Shown: piece after piece, positions 52,452-60,032 of the stretch
How the letters are laid out: the number at the start of each line of letters is the position of its first letter
How positions within the stretch are numbered: the first letter of the stretch is position 1
NCBI GenBank assembly: GCA_028278205.1
Contig: JANQES010000039.1
Span: 1-64,000 of the forward strand
Source of the DNA: Rhodothermales bacterium
Lineage (GTDB): Bacteria > Bacteroidota > Rhodothermia > Rhodothermales > Bin80
DNA: 64,000 nucleotides
Reading direction: 5' to 3'
The notes under the pieces: generated by a model
Databases searched by the model: none
What the model was told of the DNA's origin: nothing
The model's input: the letters and a program-made list of their open reading frames with translations, nothing else
Made by a program: the position numbers and the translations under genes

Positions 52452-53252
52452 TCAATTCGCGCAGGCCGCGTTATCCAGATTCTCGTCCCAGCACGCCTTG
52501 TCGCCGTTGTTAAAATTGGTGGCGGTGATCGAGCCGGCGTGGGTGGCGACGTCCCAGACGACGAGGTGATCGAAGCCTTCCGCGATCTGTCTCCAGTCGA
52601 AGACCCGTTCGTCGCCGCTGGCCTGATACATCACGGAGTCGCCGGCATCGCGGTCGGCGGTGTTGGGGACGCTGTAGGTGATGGCAGCCTCGTCTTCGCC
52701 CGTGACCACGAAGTCGGCATTCAAGACGTTGCGGCGCTGGCCGTCGATCTCATAGAAGAGTTGCCACGTGCCCGTCTGGCTTTCGAAATCGGTGACGGCG
52801 GTGTAGAGTTCGAAATCGTCGAAGGTTTGCTGGCCGTCGGTGTACGAAACGCGCATACTCCAGTTGATAGACGAGCCGTTAACCGTGCCTTCGAGCGTGA
52901 AGGCCACCTCATGGCCGTCGGAGACGACCGTCGAGTTCCAGATCCAGGTATTGCCGCTCTGAATGGGATCGGCCTGCAACGCCGCCGCTGTGACGGCGAC
53001 GGGGACGATCAGGTTGGCGCTGATGATGACCGAGACAGGCCAGACGCGCAAGGCAGCAGCGGTGAAGTTGGCTCCGGCGCTGGTCTTGCCGGCGTCGTTC
53101 TGATTAAACAAGTTCGTCTGAAGCGAGAACGCTTCGGCAGGAAGCACCCGCGGCGGTGTCGCGTCCGGTTCGTTCGTGCTCGCGCTGTCACATCCGGCCA
53201 GAAGCAGCCCAAAAAGGGCGATGAAAAGCGAATACCGTCCAAAACGATTCAT
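52452..53252 (-). CDS. Lipoprotein of unknown function
   Basis: 266 residues. Lipobox FGLLLAGCDSAS places the acylated cysteine near residue 21. The mature part is beta-rich: AAALRVWPVSVIISANLIVP, WIWNSTVVSDGHEVAFTLEG, YTDGQQTFDDFELYT, then a C-terminal stretch ending CWDENLDNAACAN with a possible disulfide. No family is recognised. Probably outer-membrane anchored. Confidence 0.72.
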   Translation of the reverse strand: MNRFGRYSLFIALFGLLLAGCDSASTNEPDATPPRVLPAEAFSLQTNLFNQNDAGKTSAGANFTAAALRVWPVSVIISANLIVPVAVTAAALQADPIQSGNTWIWNSTVVSDGHEVAFTLEGTVNGSSINWSMRVSYTDGQQTFDDFELYTAVTDFESQTGTWQLFYEIDGQRRNVLNADFVVTGEDEAAITYSVPNTADRDAGDSVMYQASGDERVFDWRQIAEGFDHLVVWDVATHAGSITATNFNNGDKACWDENLDNAACAN

Positions 53253-53418
53253 GACAAACCCCTATCGGTATGTTGGCAAGGAAACTGTGAGGCCGCGTCG
53301 CGTGGGCCGACGCGCTTTGTACGTAAAGCCGCCCTGCTGCCGGTATCGGTAACGGGCGTAAAACGTAAAGGCACTCTGGCAAAGCACCCGTCCGTTTTCC
53401 CCTAATACGTATCAAGCC

Positions 53419-53886
53419 TCACATACCCTGCCGCTCCAGCACCCCCAGGATGTCCGGCGGGGTCCAATCCGGGGGTTTGATCCATTTGCCGTCGTCGCGC
53501 TCGTAAGAGCCGGGGCCGAATTTGCGAAGATTGGCGCGGTCTACTTCTTCGAGGATCGGCTCGTCGTCCACGCCGAAGGCGATCAGCGTGCCGATGGTCA
53601 CCACCGAGATATCGGCACAGCCATCGACGACGCCTTCGAGGTCTACCTCGCCGTCGATGGCAAAAGACAATTCGTGAGGATCGACCGTGACGACGCCGGT
53701 ATGGCCGCCGGCTTCGCGCAGGCGCACCTCCACGCCCATCGCCCGTATCGTCTCGATGGCTTCTTCCAGGATCAACTTGGCCCGGAGCAGGCGCGTCTTC
53801 TCATCCGGCACCACCGGCGTGGCCGGCGTCTCCTGACCAACTTTCTGCATAAATTCCCGAACACGGGTATAGTGCGGCGTGGGCAT
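53419..53886 (-). CDS. MazG/PRA-PH-like NTP pyrophosphohydrolase
   Basis: 155 residues from ATG 53886, which has a good GAAGGAGA at 53891-53898; the ATG at 53910 precedes it. RAKLILEEAIETIRAMGVEV (near 35-54) and DLEGVVDGCADISVVTIGTL (near 82-101) carry the acidic metal ligands (EExxE and DGxAD). The C-terminus RANLRKFGPGSYERDDGKW fits the same subgroup. Family members cleave nucleoside triphosphates or phosphoribosyl-ATP; the substrate is not settled. Confidence 0.82.
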   Translation of the reverse strand: MPTPHYTRVREFMQKVGQETPATPVVPDEKTRLLRAKLILEEAIETIRAMGVEVRLREAGGHTGVVTVDPHELSFAIDGEVDLEGVVDGCADISVVTIGTLIAFGVDDEPILEEVDRANLRKFGPGSYERDDGKWIKPPDWTPPDILGVLERQGM

Positions 53887-53960
53887 CAGTTCTCCTTCAA
53901 AATGGCACAATCACGATCAAAGGTAAATTCGAAAATCGTCCAACGAAATCCCAAAACATT

Positions 53961-53988
53961 TTTTGAAATTCGAGATCGAATTTCAAAA
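53961..53988. repeat. 12-bp palindrome TTTTGAAATTCG, second copy
   Basis: TTTTGAAATTCG at 53961-53972 and its complement at 53977-53988, loop of four. Inverse-orientation homologue of 46088-46115; the flank CGAAATCCCAAAACATTTT corresponds to the flank there. It ends six bases from the stop of the convergent-side T9SS cargo gene. Confidence 0.82.
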
Positions 53989-53994
53989 GGCACT

Positions 53995-55779
53995 TTATCG
54001 GATAAGAATCATCGCGCGGGTGAAGAGGCGGCCTCCGGCATCGAGGCGGTAGAAATAGGGGCCGCCGGGCATCACGCGGGCGTCCCAGACGACGGTGTGC
54101 CGGCCAGCGCGTTTCAGGCCCTCGGCCAGCACGGCTACCTCGCGGCCCAGGGCATCATACACGGTCAGGCGCACCGGCCCGCTTTCGGGCAGTTCGTAGT
54201 CGATGTGGGTGGTTTGCTCGAACGGGTTGGGATAGTTCGTCGCGAGTCTGAAGGCATCCGGAAGGCCCGATCCCGTTTCATCGATAGCGGTGCCTGCCGA
54301 AGGGGTGTAGCGGAAATCGCCGACGACGGGCAGGTGGTCCGACGCCACGATGGCATCGTTGGGCTCAAGACCGTAGGCAGCCAGCGAATCGGGCGGCATG
54401 GCCGGGGTGAAGAGGACGAAGTTGCTGCCGGGTTCGAGCACGCTGTCGGTGTAGACGATGAAGTCGAGGCGTCCGGGGTGGAAGTTGCTGCCCTCGCTGT
54501 ACCACGTGAACGTCATCGGCAGCGCCACGTGAGGCGGCATCAGGTCGGCCAGCGGGGTGTCGTCCCAATCGGGCGAGAAGGCGGGTCCGGCCAGGCCCGT
54601 ATTGACGATATCGCCGTTGACCAGCGTGCGCAACTGCCGGGCTGCCCCGACCATGTTCATGTCGCCGAGGATGATGATGGGCGTCTCTTCTTCGAGGGTG
54701 AGCACGCCGCCCTCGGCTTTGGCGTCCCGGACGAAAGCCATCATCGCGTCGAGGTCGAGTTGGCGAGCGTCGTCGTTGCGGCAGCAGGGCGGATGCGCCA
54801 CCAGCATCAGCAAATCCGTCCCCCACGGCTCCTGCATGTCGAGCACAAAAGCGGCGTTGGCATCGCCCTGCAACCCGCCGGGGATCGAAAAGCTTTGCTT
54901 GACCGGATACCGGCTGACCACGACGAGATCCGGCGCGATCCGCGCGTTGTGCCACGCCTGCCCCGGCGCCGACGGCAACGCCGCCTCGACGAGCGCCGCC
55001 GTCTCTTCGGCAGTGTGGCTAAGAATCTCCTGAAATCCAACAATTTCAGGATTTACGGCCTGCAAAAGCCGATTAAAAGATGGATTGCGACTGGGGTTGA
55101 AGAAGGCGTCGCGCTGGACGTTGTAGCTGAGCACACGCACGTCATCGGCTCTTTCTTTTTGGATCAAGACCGGCGCGATGATGTCTAGCGGCTCGACGTT
55201 AGTGAAGGTGTAAACGATGCCGCCCTCGGCATCGGGCAGGCGGTCGGCGCTGGCGTGGTCTTCGAGGACGAGGCGAAACGACTCGCCGGGGAAGAGCGGG
55301 TTCTGCCCGTCGGGCAGGGCCTCGCGTTCGAACGCGATCTCGAAGGCCGTCGACGACACCGTCGGCGCCGTGACGATGCCGAGGGCGTTATGGCCGATCT
55401 GCTGCGCCGTTCCCCCCTGCCTGAAAACACCCGTTCGCTGCCCGAACGACCACGACAGTTCCGCGCCGATGCCGTGGATAGCCTGCCCGGTAGCCGCGTC
55501 GTCGTCGGTGTCGAGGTAGAGGGTGACGGTATTGAATTCCTGAATAAGCGTCTCGACGCCGAGTTCGATGTGGAGGTAGAGATAAAGCGTGTCGTTGGTG
55601 ATCCAGATCCGCGAAAAATCAGCGCCGCCGGGCGTGGCATCGCCCATGGCATCGGTGTGCGCCGGGTCGAGATTCACCCATTCGCCGAAGCTGCCGTCGA
55701 GGAAAACACGCACCGCTTGTGCCTGCACGCCCTGTGCCAGCGCCAGACTGATTCCAATCAGGAGGAGTAGCGTCTTCAT
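53995..55779 (-). CDS. Secreted endonuclease/exonuclease/phosphatase-fold enzyme with T9SS tail
   Basis: 594 residues with the signal peptide ending VQAQ. Residues 24-190 are a beta-rich domain of the kind that precedes catalytic domains (VFLDGSFGEWVNLDPA). The EEP domain at about 210-490 includes RVLSYNVQRDAF, IVGFQEIL, LVVVSRYPV, IIILGDMNM and ASDHLPVVGDF, so the metal and catalytic residues are present. The C-terminus is a type-A sorting domain (LATNYPNPFEQTTHI, YDALGREVAVL, GPYFYRLDAGG). Possible activities include extracellular DNase, phosphodiesterase or sphingomyelinase-like. It is convergent with nothing, but flanks a MazG-like gene. Confidence 0.88.
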   Translation of the reverse strand: MKTLLLLIGISLALAQGVQAQAVRVFLDGSFGEWVNLDPAHTDAMGDATPGGADFSRIWITNDTLYLYLHIELGVETLIQEFNTVTLYLDTDDDAATGQAIHGIGAELSWSFGQRTGVFRQGGTAQQIGHNALGIVTAPTVSSTAFEIAFEREALPDGQNPLFPGESFRLVLEDHASADRLPDAEGGIVYTFTNVEPLDIIAPVLIQKERADDVRVLSYNVQRDAFFNPSRNPSFNRLLQAVNPEIVGFQEILSHTAEETAALVEAALPSAPGQAWHNARIAPDLVVVSRYPVKQSFSIPGGLQGDANAAFVLDMQEPWGTDLLMLVAHPPCCRNDDARQLDLDAMMAFVRDAKAEGGVLTLEEETPIIILGDMNMVGAARQLRTLVNGDIVNTGLAGPAFSPDWDDTPLADLMPPHVALPMTFTWYSEGSNFHPGRLDFIVYTDSVLEPGSNFVLFTPAMPPDSLAAYGLEPNDAIVASDHLPVVGDFRYTPSAGTAIDETGSGLPDAFRLATNYPNPFEQTTHIDYELPESGPVRLTVYDALGREVAVLAEGLKRAGRHTVVWDARVMPGGPYFYRLDAGGRLFTRAMILIR

Positions 55780-55929
55780 TGTCGATTGGGTCTACCGATT
55801 CCCATCAATTTATCGGCATCTGGAAAAACGTGGACGGCCAGTGGAAACTGCACCGCGACATCTTTAACAGCGATACTCCCCCTGCCCCCCGGCGCCGGAA
55901 GCACCGGCAGACGAATCGGCGATGTAATC

Positions 55930-57084
55930 TCAGGCTGAGACCATCGAAGCCTGGGCTACCTCTTCCAGGAGTTGATCGTAATGCGCGACGTGCTCGGGCC
56001 AGTCGAGGGGTTCGAGGATGCTGCGGAGCGTGGAGGGCGGCAGCGGGCGTTCCTCGCCTTTCAAGATCGCCTGGAGGATGCGGAAGAGTTCTTCGTCGTC
56101 TCCGTAGAGCACCGGCGCGTGCAGCAGGGGCTTGTGCAGCGTGTTGGGGATGAGTTCGGGATAGCTCAGGCGGTTGGGCAACAGCGGATGGCAACCACAA
56201 TAAACGGCCTCCATCACCGCGATGCCGAAGAACTCGTGGATGGCCGTCGAGACGACGATGTCGGCACGGTGGAGCAGGCGGCTATATTCTTCAAAATCTT
56301 CGGCATAGCCATAGTGCAAGATGCGCTCGGCGTAGCGTTCGAAGGCTTGCTCGAACTCGTAGGGTTGCTCCTCGAAATGCTTGCCGGCCAGGATCAAGCG
56401 AAACTTGCAGCCGGCGTCGTCGAGGCGGTTCATGAGGCGGAAAAAGGCTTCCGGATTTTTGTCATATTCCCAGCGCTGGTTCCACAGCACGATGGGTGGT
56501 CTCATGGCTGGCCCCCAGGCGTGGCCCTCATAGTCGGCACCGTATTGATCGTGGGCCTGGAGGTCGAGGCCCAGGTGCAGCACCGAGCTTTTCTGGCGGA
56601 TCTCCTGCACGGTGTGGAGGTGTGTATAATCCGGAAAAGCACGCAGCAGGCCCGGCAGCGCCTTCATAAACTCGTCGTAGTGAAACTGCGAGTTGAAGAC
56701 GATGCGGTCGGCAGCCAGGCACGAGAGGTAGTTGATGTAGGCGTAGGTATTGTCGCGTTCTTTGCCTTCGGGGAGCGGATAGGTGAGTTGGTTTTCGTGC
56801 AGATAATACACCACCGGCACGTTGGTCAGGTGCGTGCGCGTCATCGCCAGAAAAGCTGGCACGTTGACCATGCTGGTGGCGAGGATCACATCCGGCATGA
56901 AGCCCTCTTCGACGGCCTGCACCGCCTTGCGCGCCATCGTGACGGCGCCGCCGTGCATCCGCCACTTCCAAAAGCGCGCCGCCATCGTGATACGGTGAAA
57001 CCGATGGGCGCTGTGCTTAACAAGCCCGTCGAGAAAGTTGCGATGGGATCCCCCATACCAGGGTTCCAGGGCCAAGACGTTCAT
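55930..57084 (-). CDS. tRNA-queuosine mannosyltransferase-like glycosyltransferase (DUF3524)
   Basis: 384 residues. The DUF3524 domain covers about 1-170: MNVLALEPWYGGSHRNFLDG at the start, ATSMVNVPAFLAMTR near 94, VVYYLHENQLTYPLP near 118, FNSQFHYDEFMKALP near 155. The GT1-type C-terminal half has VLWNQRWEYDKNPEAF and HEFFGIAVMEAVYCGCHPLL. The animal homologue adds mannose to queuosine in tRNA-Asp. Whether the bacterial member does the same is not known. A TCGAAAT word lies at its 5' end. Confidence 0.85.
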   Translation of the reverse strand: MNVLALEPWYGGSHRNFLDGLVKHSAHRFHRITMAARFWKWRMHGGAVTMARKAVQAVEEGFMPDVILATSMVNVPAFLAMTRTHLTNVPVVYYLHENQLTYPLPEGKERDNTYAYINYLSCLAADRIVFNSQFHYDEFMKALPGLLRAFPDYTHLHTVQEIRQKSSVLHLGLDLQAHDQYGADYEGHAWGPAMRPPIVLWNQRWEYDKNPEAFFRLMNRLDDAGCKFRLILAGKHFEEQPYEFEQAFERYAERILHYGYAEDFEEYSRLLHRADIVVSTAIHEFFGIAVMEAVYCGCHPLLPNRLSYPELIPNTLHKPLLHAPVLYGDDEELFRILQAILKGEERPLPPSTLRSILEPLDWPEHVAHYDQLLEEVAQASMVSA

Positions 57085-57094
57085 CTCAGAAGCG

Positions 57095-57119
57095 TTCGAA
57101 ATTCGACATTCGACATTCG
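57095..57119. repeat. Heptamer array, word TCGACAT, single arm
   Basis: TTCGAAATTCGACATTCG and one more ACATTCG unit, 7-base period. It is in the gap between the DUF3524 gene and the small acidic-tail gene. Same word family as 43668. Confidence 0.65.
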
Positions 57120-57126
57120 CAAGTCC

Positions 57127-57378
57127 CTACTCCTCCTCCTCTTGCTCCTGTTCTTCGAGCAAGCGTTGGATGGCGTCCTCTTCGTCGTCGGTCGTTGGAC
57201 GGACGATGGAGATGGCACGCACCTGGAGTTTCTCGCGGAGGACCGGGTCCTTCACCTCGTCGGCGGTGATGGGATACTCCTCGCCTGGCTTAATGACGAG
57301 CGACCGGGTTGCCAGGTTAACCTCTACGGTGCGGTCGTCCGTGTTTTTTATGACCATGCCTTTGCGCTTACGGCTCAT
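57127..57378 (-). CDS. Small protein with acidic C-terminal tail
   Basis: 83 residues, family not recognised. It opens MSRKRKGMVIKNTDDRTVEV, has a beta-like core NLATRSLVIKPGEEYPITAD, and ends in a run of Glu/Gln (LLEEQEQEEEE). No signal peptide, so it is cytoplasmic. It lies 42 bases upstream of the DUF3524 gene on the same strand and may be in one transcript with it. Confidence 0.62.
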   Translation of the reverse strand: MSRKRKGMVIKNTDDRTVEVNLATRSLVIKPGEEYPITADEVKDPVLREKLQVRAISIVRPTTDDEEDAIQRLLEEQEQEEEE

Positions 57379-57565
57379 TGCGCAATACCCTCCTGTTCAA
57401 AAAAAGCAGTGGGGTGCATAATACAATATTTAGCTTTATGATAAAGCAGCTTTCCGGAGAAGTTTGGGTCTAAAAGTACACCTTCACAGGAATCTCGAAA
57501 TGCACGGCGCTTTCTCTAATCGGGGGGCATAATCCGGTGGCCTGTGCGCCCTGAAAAAGGGCTTT

Positions 57566-57592
57566 GTACTGCGTAAAGGTGCCACGCAGTAC
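57566..57592. repeat. Short TACTGCG hairpin upstream of comF
   Basis: GTACTGCGT at 57566-57574 pairs with ACGCAGTAC at 57584-57592; one more ACGAAGTACG unit follows. Confidence 0.78.
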
Positions 57593-57638
57593 GAAGTACG
57601 CACTATGCAACGTCCAAAAAAACGCAAGCTTAGAACTT

Positions 57639-58361
57639 ATGATCAACCCGCCTCTCATCGCGAAGGCAGCGCAATTTGCCCCTCCGGCCTGGGCGTCCTT
57701 GCTCGGTTTGCTCTACCCGCCCCGGTGCCTCGGCTGCGGCGCGCGGCTGCCCGACGAGACGATGCCGCTATGCCACCGCTGCCTGCTTCGCCTCGAACGA
57801 CCAGCGTCCTCGCCCTTCGACGTATCGGCAGCCCACCTCCCCGAAGCACACGCCGCGCTCGACGGCGCTTTTGCCCTCTGGCTCTTCGATGCCGGCGGCG
57901 TGGTGCAACGCCTTCAGCATGCCCTCAAGTACGGCAACCGCCCCCACGTCGGCCTCGCGCTGGGGCAGGTGATGGGTATGACCTACCGGGCTACCGCCGC
58001 GCCGCTGCCCGACCTCGTGCTGCCCATCCCGCTGCACCGCACCCGCCTTTACGAGCGCGGCTACAACCAGAGCGCCATGCTGGCACGCGGCGTAGGATCC
58101 GCCCTCGGCGCGATGGTGTCTGAGACGCTGCTCGCGCGTCGCCGGGCTACCCGCTCGCAGACCAACCTCTCGCACCAGCGCCGGTGGGAAAACGTCGCCG
58201 GTGCTTTCGCCCTGGCCGCGCCCGAAGCCGTCGCGGGCCGTCGCGTCTTGCTCATCGACGACGTGTTCACCACAGGCGCCACGCTGGCTGCCGCTGCGAC
58301 GGTGCTTCAAGACGCCGGCCCCGCCTCCATCCACGCGGCCACGCTGGCGGTGGCTCGGTAG
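57639..58361 (+). CDS. ComF family phosphoribosyltransferase-like protein
   Basis: 240 residues from ATG 57639 (MINPPLIAKAAQF). An upstream in-frame start at 57564 lies within the repeat. The N-terminal zinc finger is CLGCGARLP and, 15 residues on, CHRC. The PRPP-binding loop VLLIDDVFTTGATLAAAATV near 203-222 is intact. ComF proteins are linked to natural transformation, but most members in this phylum have no proven role. A GTCATT mosaic repeat follows. Confidence 0.9.
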   Translation: MINPPLIAKAAQFAPPAWASLLGLLYPPRCLGCGARLPDETMPLCHRCLLRLERPASSPFDVSAAHLPEAHAALDGAFALWLFDAGGVVQRLQHALKYGNRPHVGLALGQVMGMTYRATAAPLPDLVLPIPLHRTRLYERGYNQSAMLARGVGSALGAMVSETLLARRRATRSQTNLSHQRRWENVAGAFALAAPEAVAGRRVLLIDDVFTTGATLAAAATVLQDAGPASIHAATLAVAR

Positions 58362-58369
58362 TGCTTCGC

Positions 58370-58450
58370 GTCATTTCGCTTCGCGGTCATTCATGGTCAT
58401 TGATTGCCGTGTTCGACCCATGACCATGAATGACCGCGAAGCGAAATGAC
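58370..58450. repeat. 31-bp perfect inverted repeat, GTCATT mosaic family
   Basis: Arm 58370-58400 begins GTCATTTCGCTTCGCGGTCA; arm 58420-58450 is its exact complement. The loop and inner bases have the diverged core TTCGACCCATGACCATGAAT of the family seen at 19085 and 41069. It sits between comF and the convergent ATPase gene. Confidence 0.92.
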
Positions 58451-58468
58451 AGCGAGCGCTAGCGAGTC

Positions 58469-59095
58469 CTACCTGTAATCCTCAATCCGAATCACGTCAT
58501 CGCATTTGGCGGCTTCGGCGGCGACGTTGGTGGCGACGATGAGGAGTTGGCCGGTCTCCTGCTGATGGGCCATGATGCGTTCTACCATCGCCAGACCGGC
58601 GGCGTCGAGGTTGGCCGTCGGTTCGTCCAGAAGCAAGAGGGGCGGCTCGGCCAGCAGCGCAGCCGCATACTTGACGCGCTGCTTCATGCCGGACGAATAC
58701 GTACCCACGAGGTCGTCGGCACGGGGGGTGAGATCGACCTGAGCCAGGGCTGTCTCGATCCGATCCACGGCCTGGGACAGACGGCGGGCTTGCGCCAGAA
58801 AAGCCAGATTTTCCCGCGCGGTAAAGCCATCGTAAACATTAAGATAAGGCGCTACCAATCCTGTCTGAAGTGGATGTGCTTCATCGGGTAACACCTGCCC
58901 GTTGCGATGCAGCGCGACGACGCCTTTGGTCGGGCGGAGCACCCCAGCGAGGATCTTGAGCAACGTAGACTTGCCCGCGCCGTTGGCCCCCGTCACCGCC
59001 AGCGCCCGGCCACCTTCCAGCGCAAAGGAAAGCTTCCGAAACAGCACGCGGCGGCCATAGCGCTTGCCCAGGTTTTCGGCAACGAGTCGAGGCAT
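58469..59095 (-). CDS. ABC transporter ATPase, CcmA-like
   Basis: 208 residues, the short heme-exporter ATPase size. Walker A GANGAGKST near 36-44, Q-loop region QTGLVAPYLNVYDGFTARE, signature YSSGMKQRV near 133-141 and Walker B PLLLLDEPTANLD near 153-165 are intact. The C-terminus ends AKCDDVIRIEDYR. No CcmB or CcmC gene is adjacent, so the membrane partner must be elsewhere or the assignment is broader. Confidence 0.86.
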   Translation of the reverse strand: MPRLVAENLGKRYGRRVLFRKLSFALEGGRALAVTGANGAGKSTLLKILAGVLRPTKGVVALHRNGQVLPDEAHPLQTGLVAPYLNVYDGFTARENLAFLAQARRLSQAVDRIETALAQVDLTPRADDLVGTYSSGMKQRVKYAAALLAEPPLLLLDEPTANLDAAGLAMVERIMAHQQETGQLLIVATNVAAEAAKCDDVIRIEDYR

Positions 59096-59112
59096 GAATG
59101 GTGTTTTAGTTT

Positions 59113-59159
59113 GTACTGCGTAGTGCGTAGGGGTGCTCTTTTCTACGAAGAACGCCGTA
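59113..59159. repeat. Imperfect TACTGCG array
   Basis: GTACTGCGTAGTGCGTAG at 59113-59130 and CTACGAAGAACGCCGTA at 59143-59159, imperfectly complementary. It lies between the CPBP protease and ABC ATPase genes. Confidence 0.72.
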
Positions 59160-59182
59160 ATCGATTAAAATAGTGAATGGCA

Positions 59183-59788
59183 TCATTCAGGCGCCGGAGG
59201 CGCCTCATCTCCGGGGTCGATGCCGCCGGGAGACTGGCGGGCATAAACCAGATAGCCGAGCGCCAGGAAATCGTAAACAGCGTGGGTTACGACCGGCACG
59301 AGCAGGTTGTCGAAAGCAATCAGCAATACGCCCAGGTAAACGCCGACGATGGTCGCATAAACGGCGTAAGTGACCGTGACAAAGTGCACGAGACCGAACA
59401 CGAGGCTCGTCAGCGCGACGGCTATCCACAACCCCACGACGCCGGCCAGCGCCGTCTGCATGACGCCGCGAAAGAGCACCTCTTCGCCCAGACCGGCCAG
59501 CACCGAGATCACCAGCAAGTCGAGCAACGTGCAGTTGGTAAAGAGTGGCGCTACGCGTTCGTCAATGGTTTTTCGGAAGCGCACCAGGGGCGTCCACCGC
59601 GTCCGCAAGACCCACGCCAGCCCCAGCAGCATGGGCACGGCGGCCAAAACGCCGTAACCGGCCCCCGCCGCCGTCAGGTGTAACTGCCCGAAGGCGGGGG
59701 TGCCGAAGAGCGCGCCGAGTGCCCATGCCAGCAACAAAAGCCCGCCTTCGGCGCCAAAGGCTATCAGGAGCATCTGTCTACGCGGCAT
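59183..59788 (-). CDS. CPBP family intramembrane endopeptidase
   Basis: 201 residues, six or so hydrophobic helices. Active-site motif 1 is GEEVLFRG (Glu 102-103, Arg 107). Motif 2 has FGLVH (His 135). The third motif has VTHAVYDFLALG (His 169). Such proteins are Abi/CAAX-type glutamic peptidases acting in the membrane. No Abi or prenylation genes lie nearby, so its substrate is unknown. Confidence 0.87.
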   Translation of the reverse strand: MPRRQMLLIAFGAEGGLLLLAWALGALFGTPAFGQLHLTAAGAGYGVLAAVPMLLGLAWVLRTRWTPLVRFRKTIDERVAPLFTNCTLLDLLVISVLAGLGEEVLFRGVMQTALAGVVGLWIAVALTSLVFGLVHFVTVTYAVYATIVGVYLGVLLIAFDNLLVPVVTHAVYDFLALGYLVYARQSPGGIDPGDEAPPAPE

Positions 59789-60032
59789 AAGGGCGTCGGC
59801 CTCCAGATTTTTTGCTATCCGAGTAAAGCTCGCTCCAACGGTCCTCCATTAACATAGAACTTTTTTCAGCGAAAGTGAGCCTCCTGGTCGAGGAAATCTG
59901 TATGTAACGCATCACGTTTTCACGCCCACCCAGTCCAATAATTCATCCCCGGCGTTCCGCATCGAAACATCGTTTACGGCGGTTGTTTTAATTTGGGATA
60001 CACGTCCACGCGGTAACGAACCCCTGGGAAGG

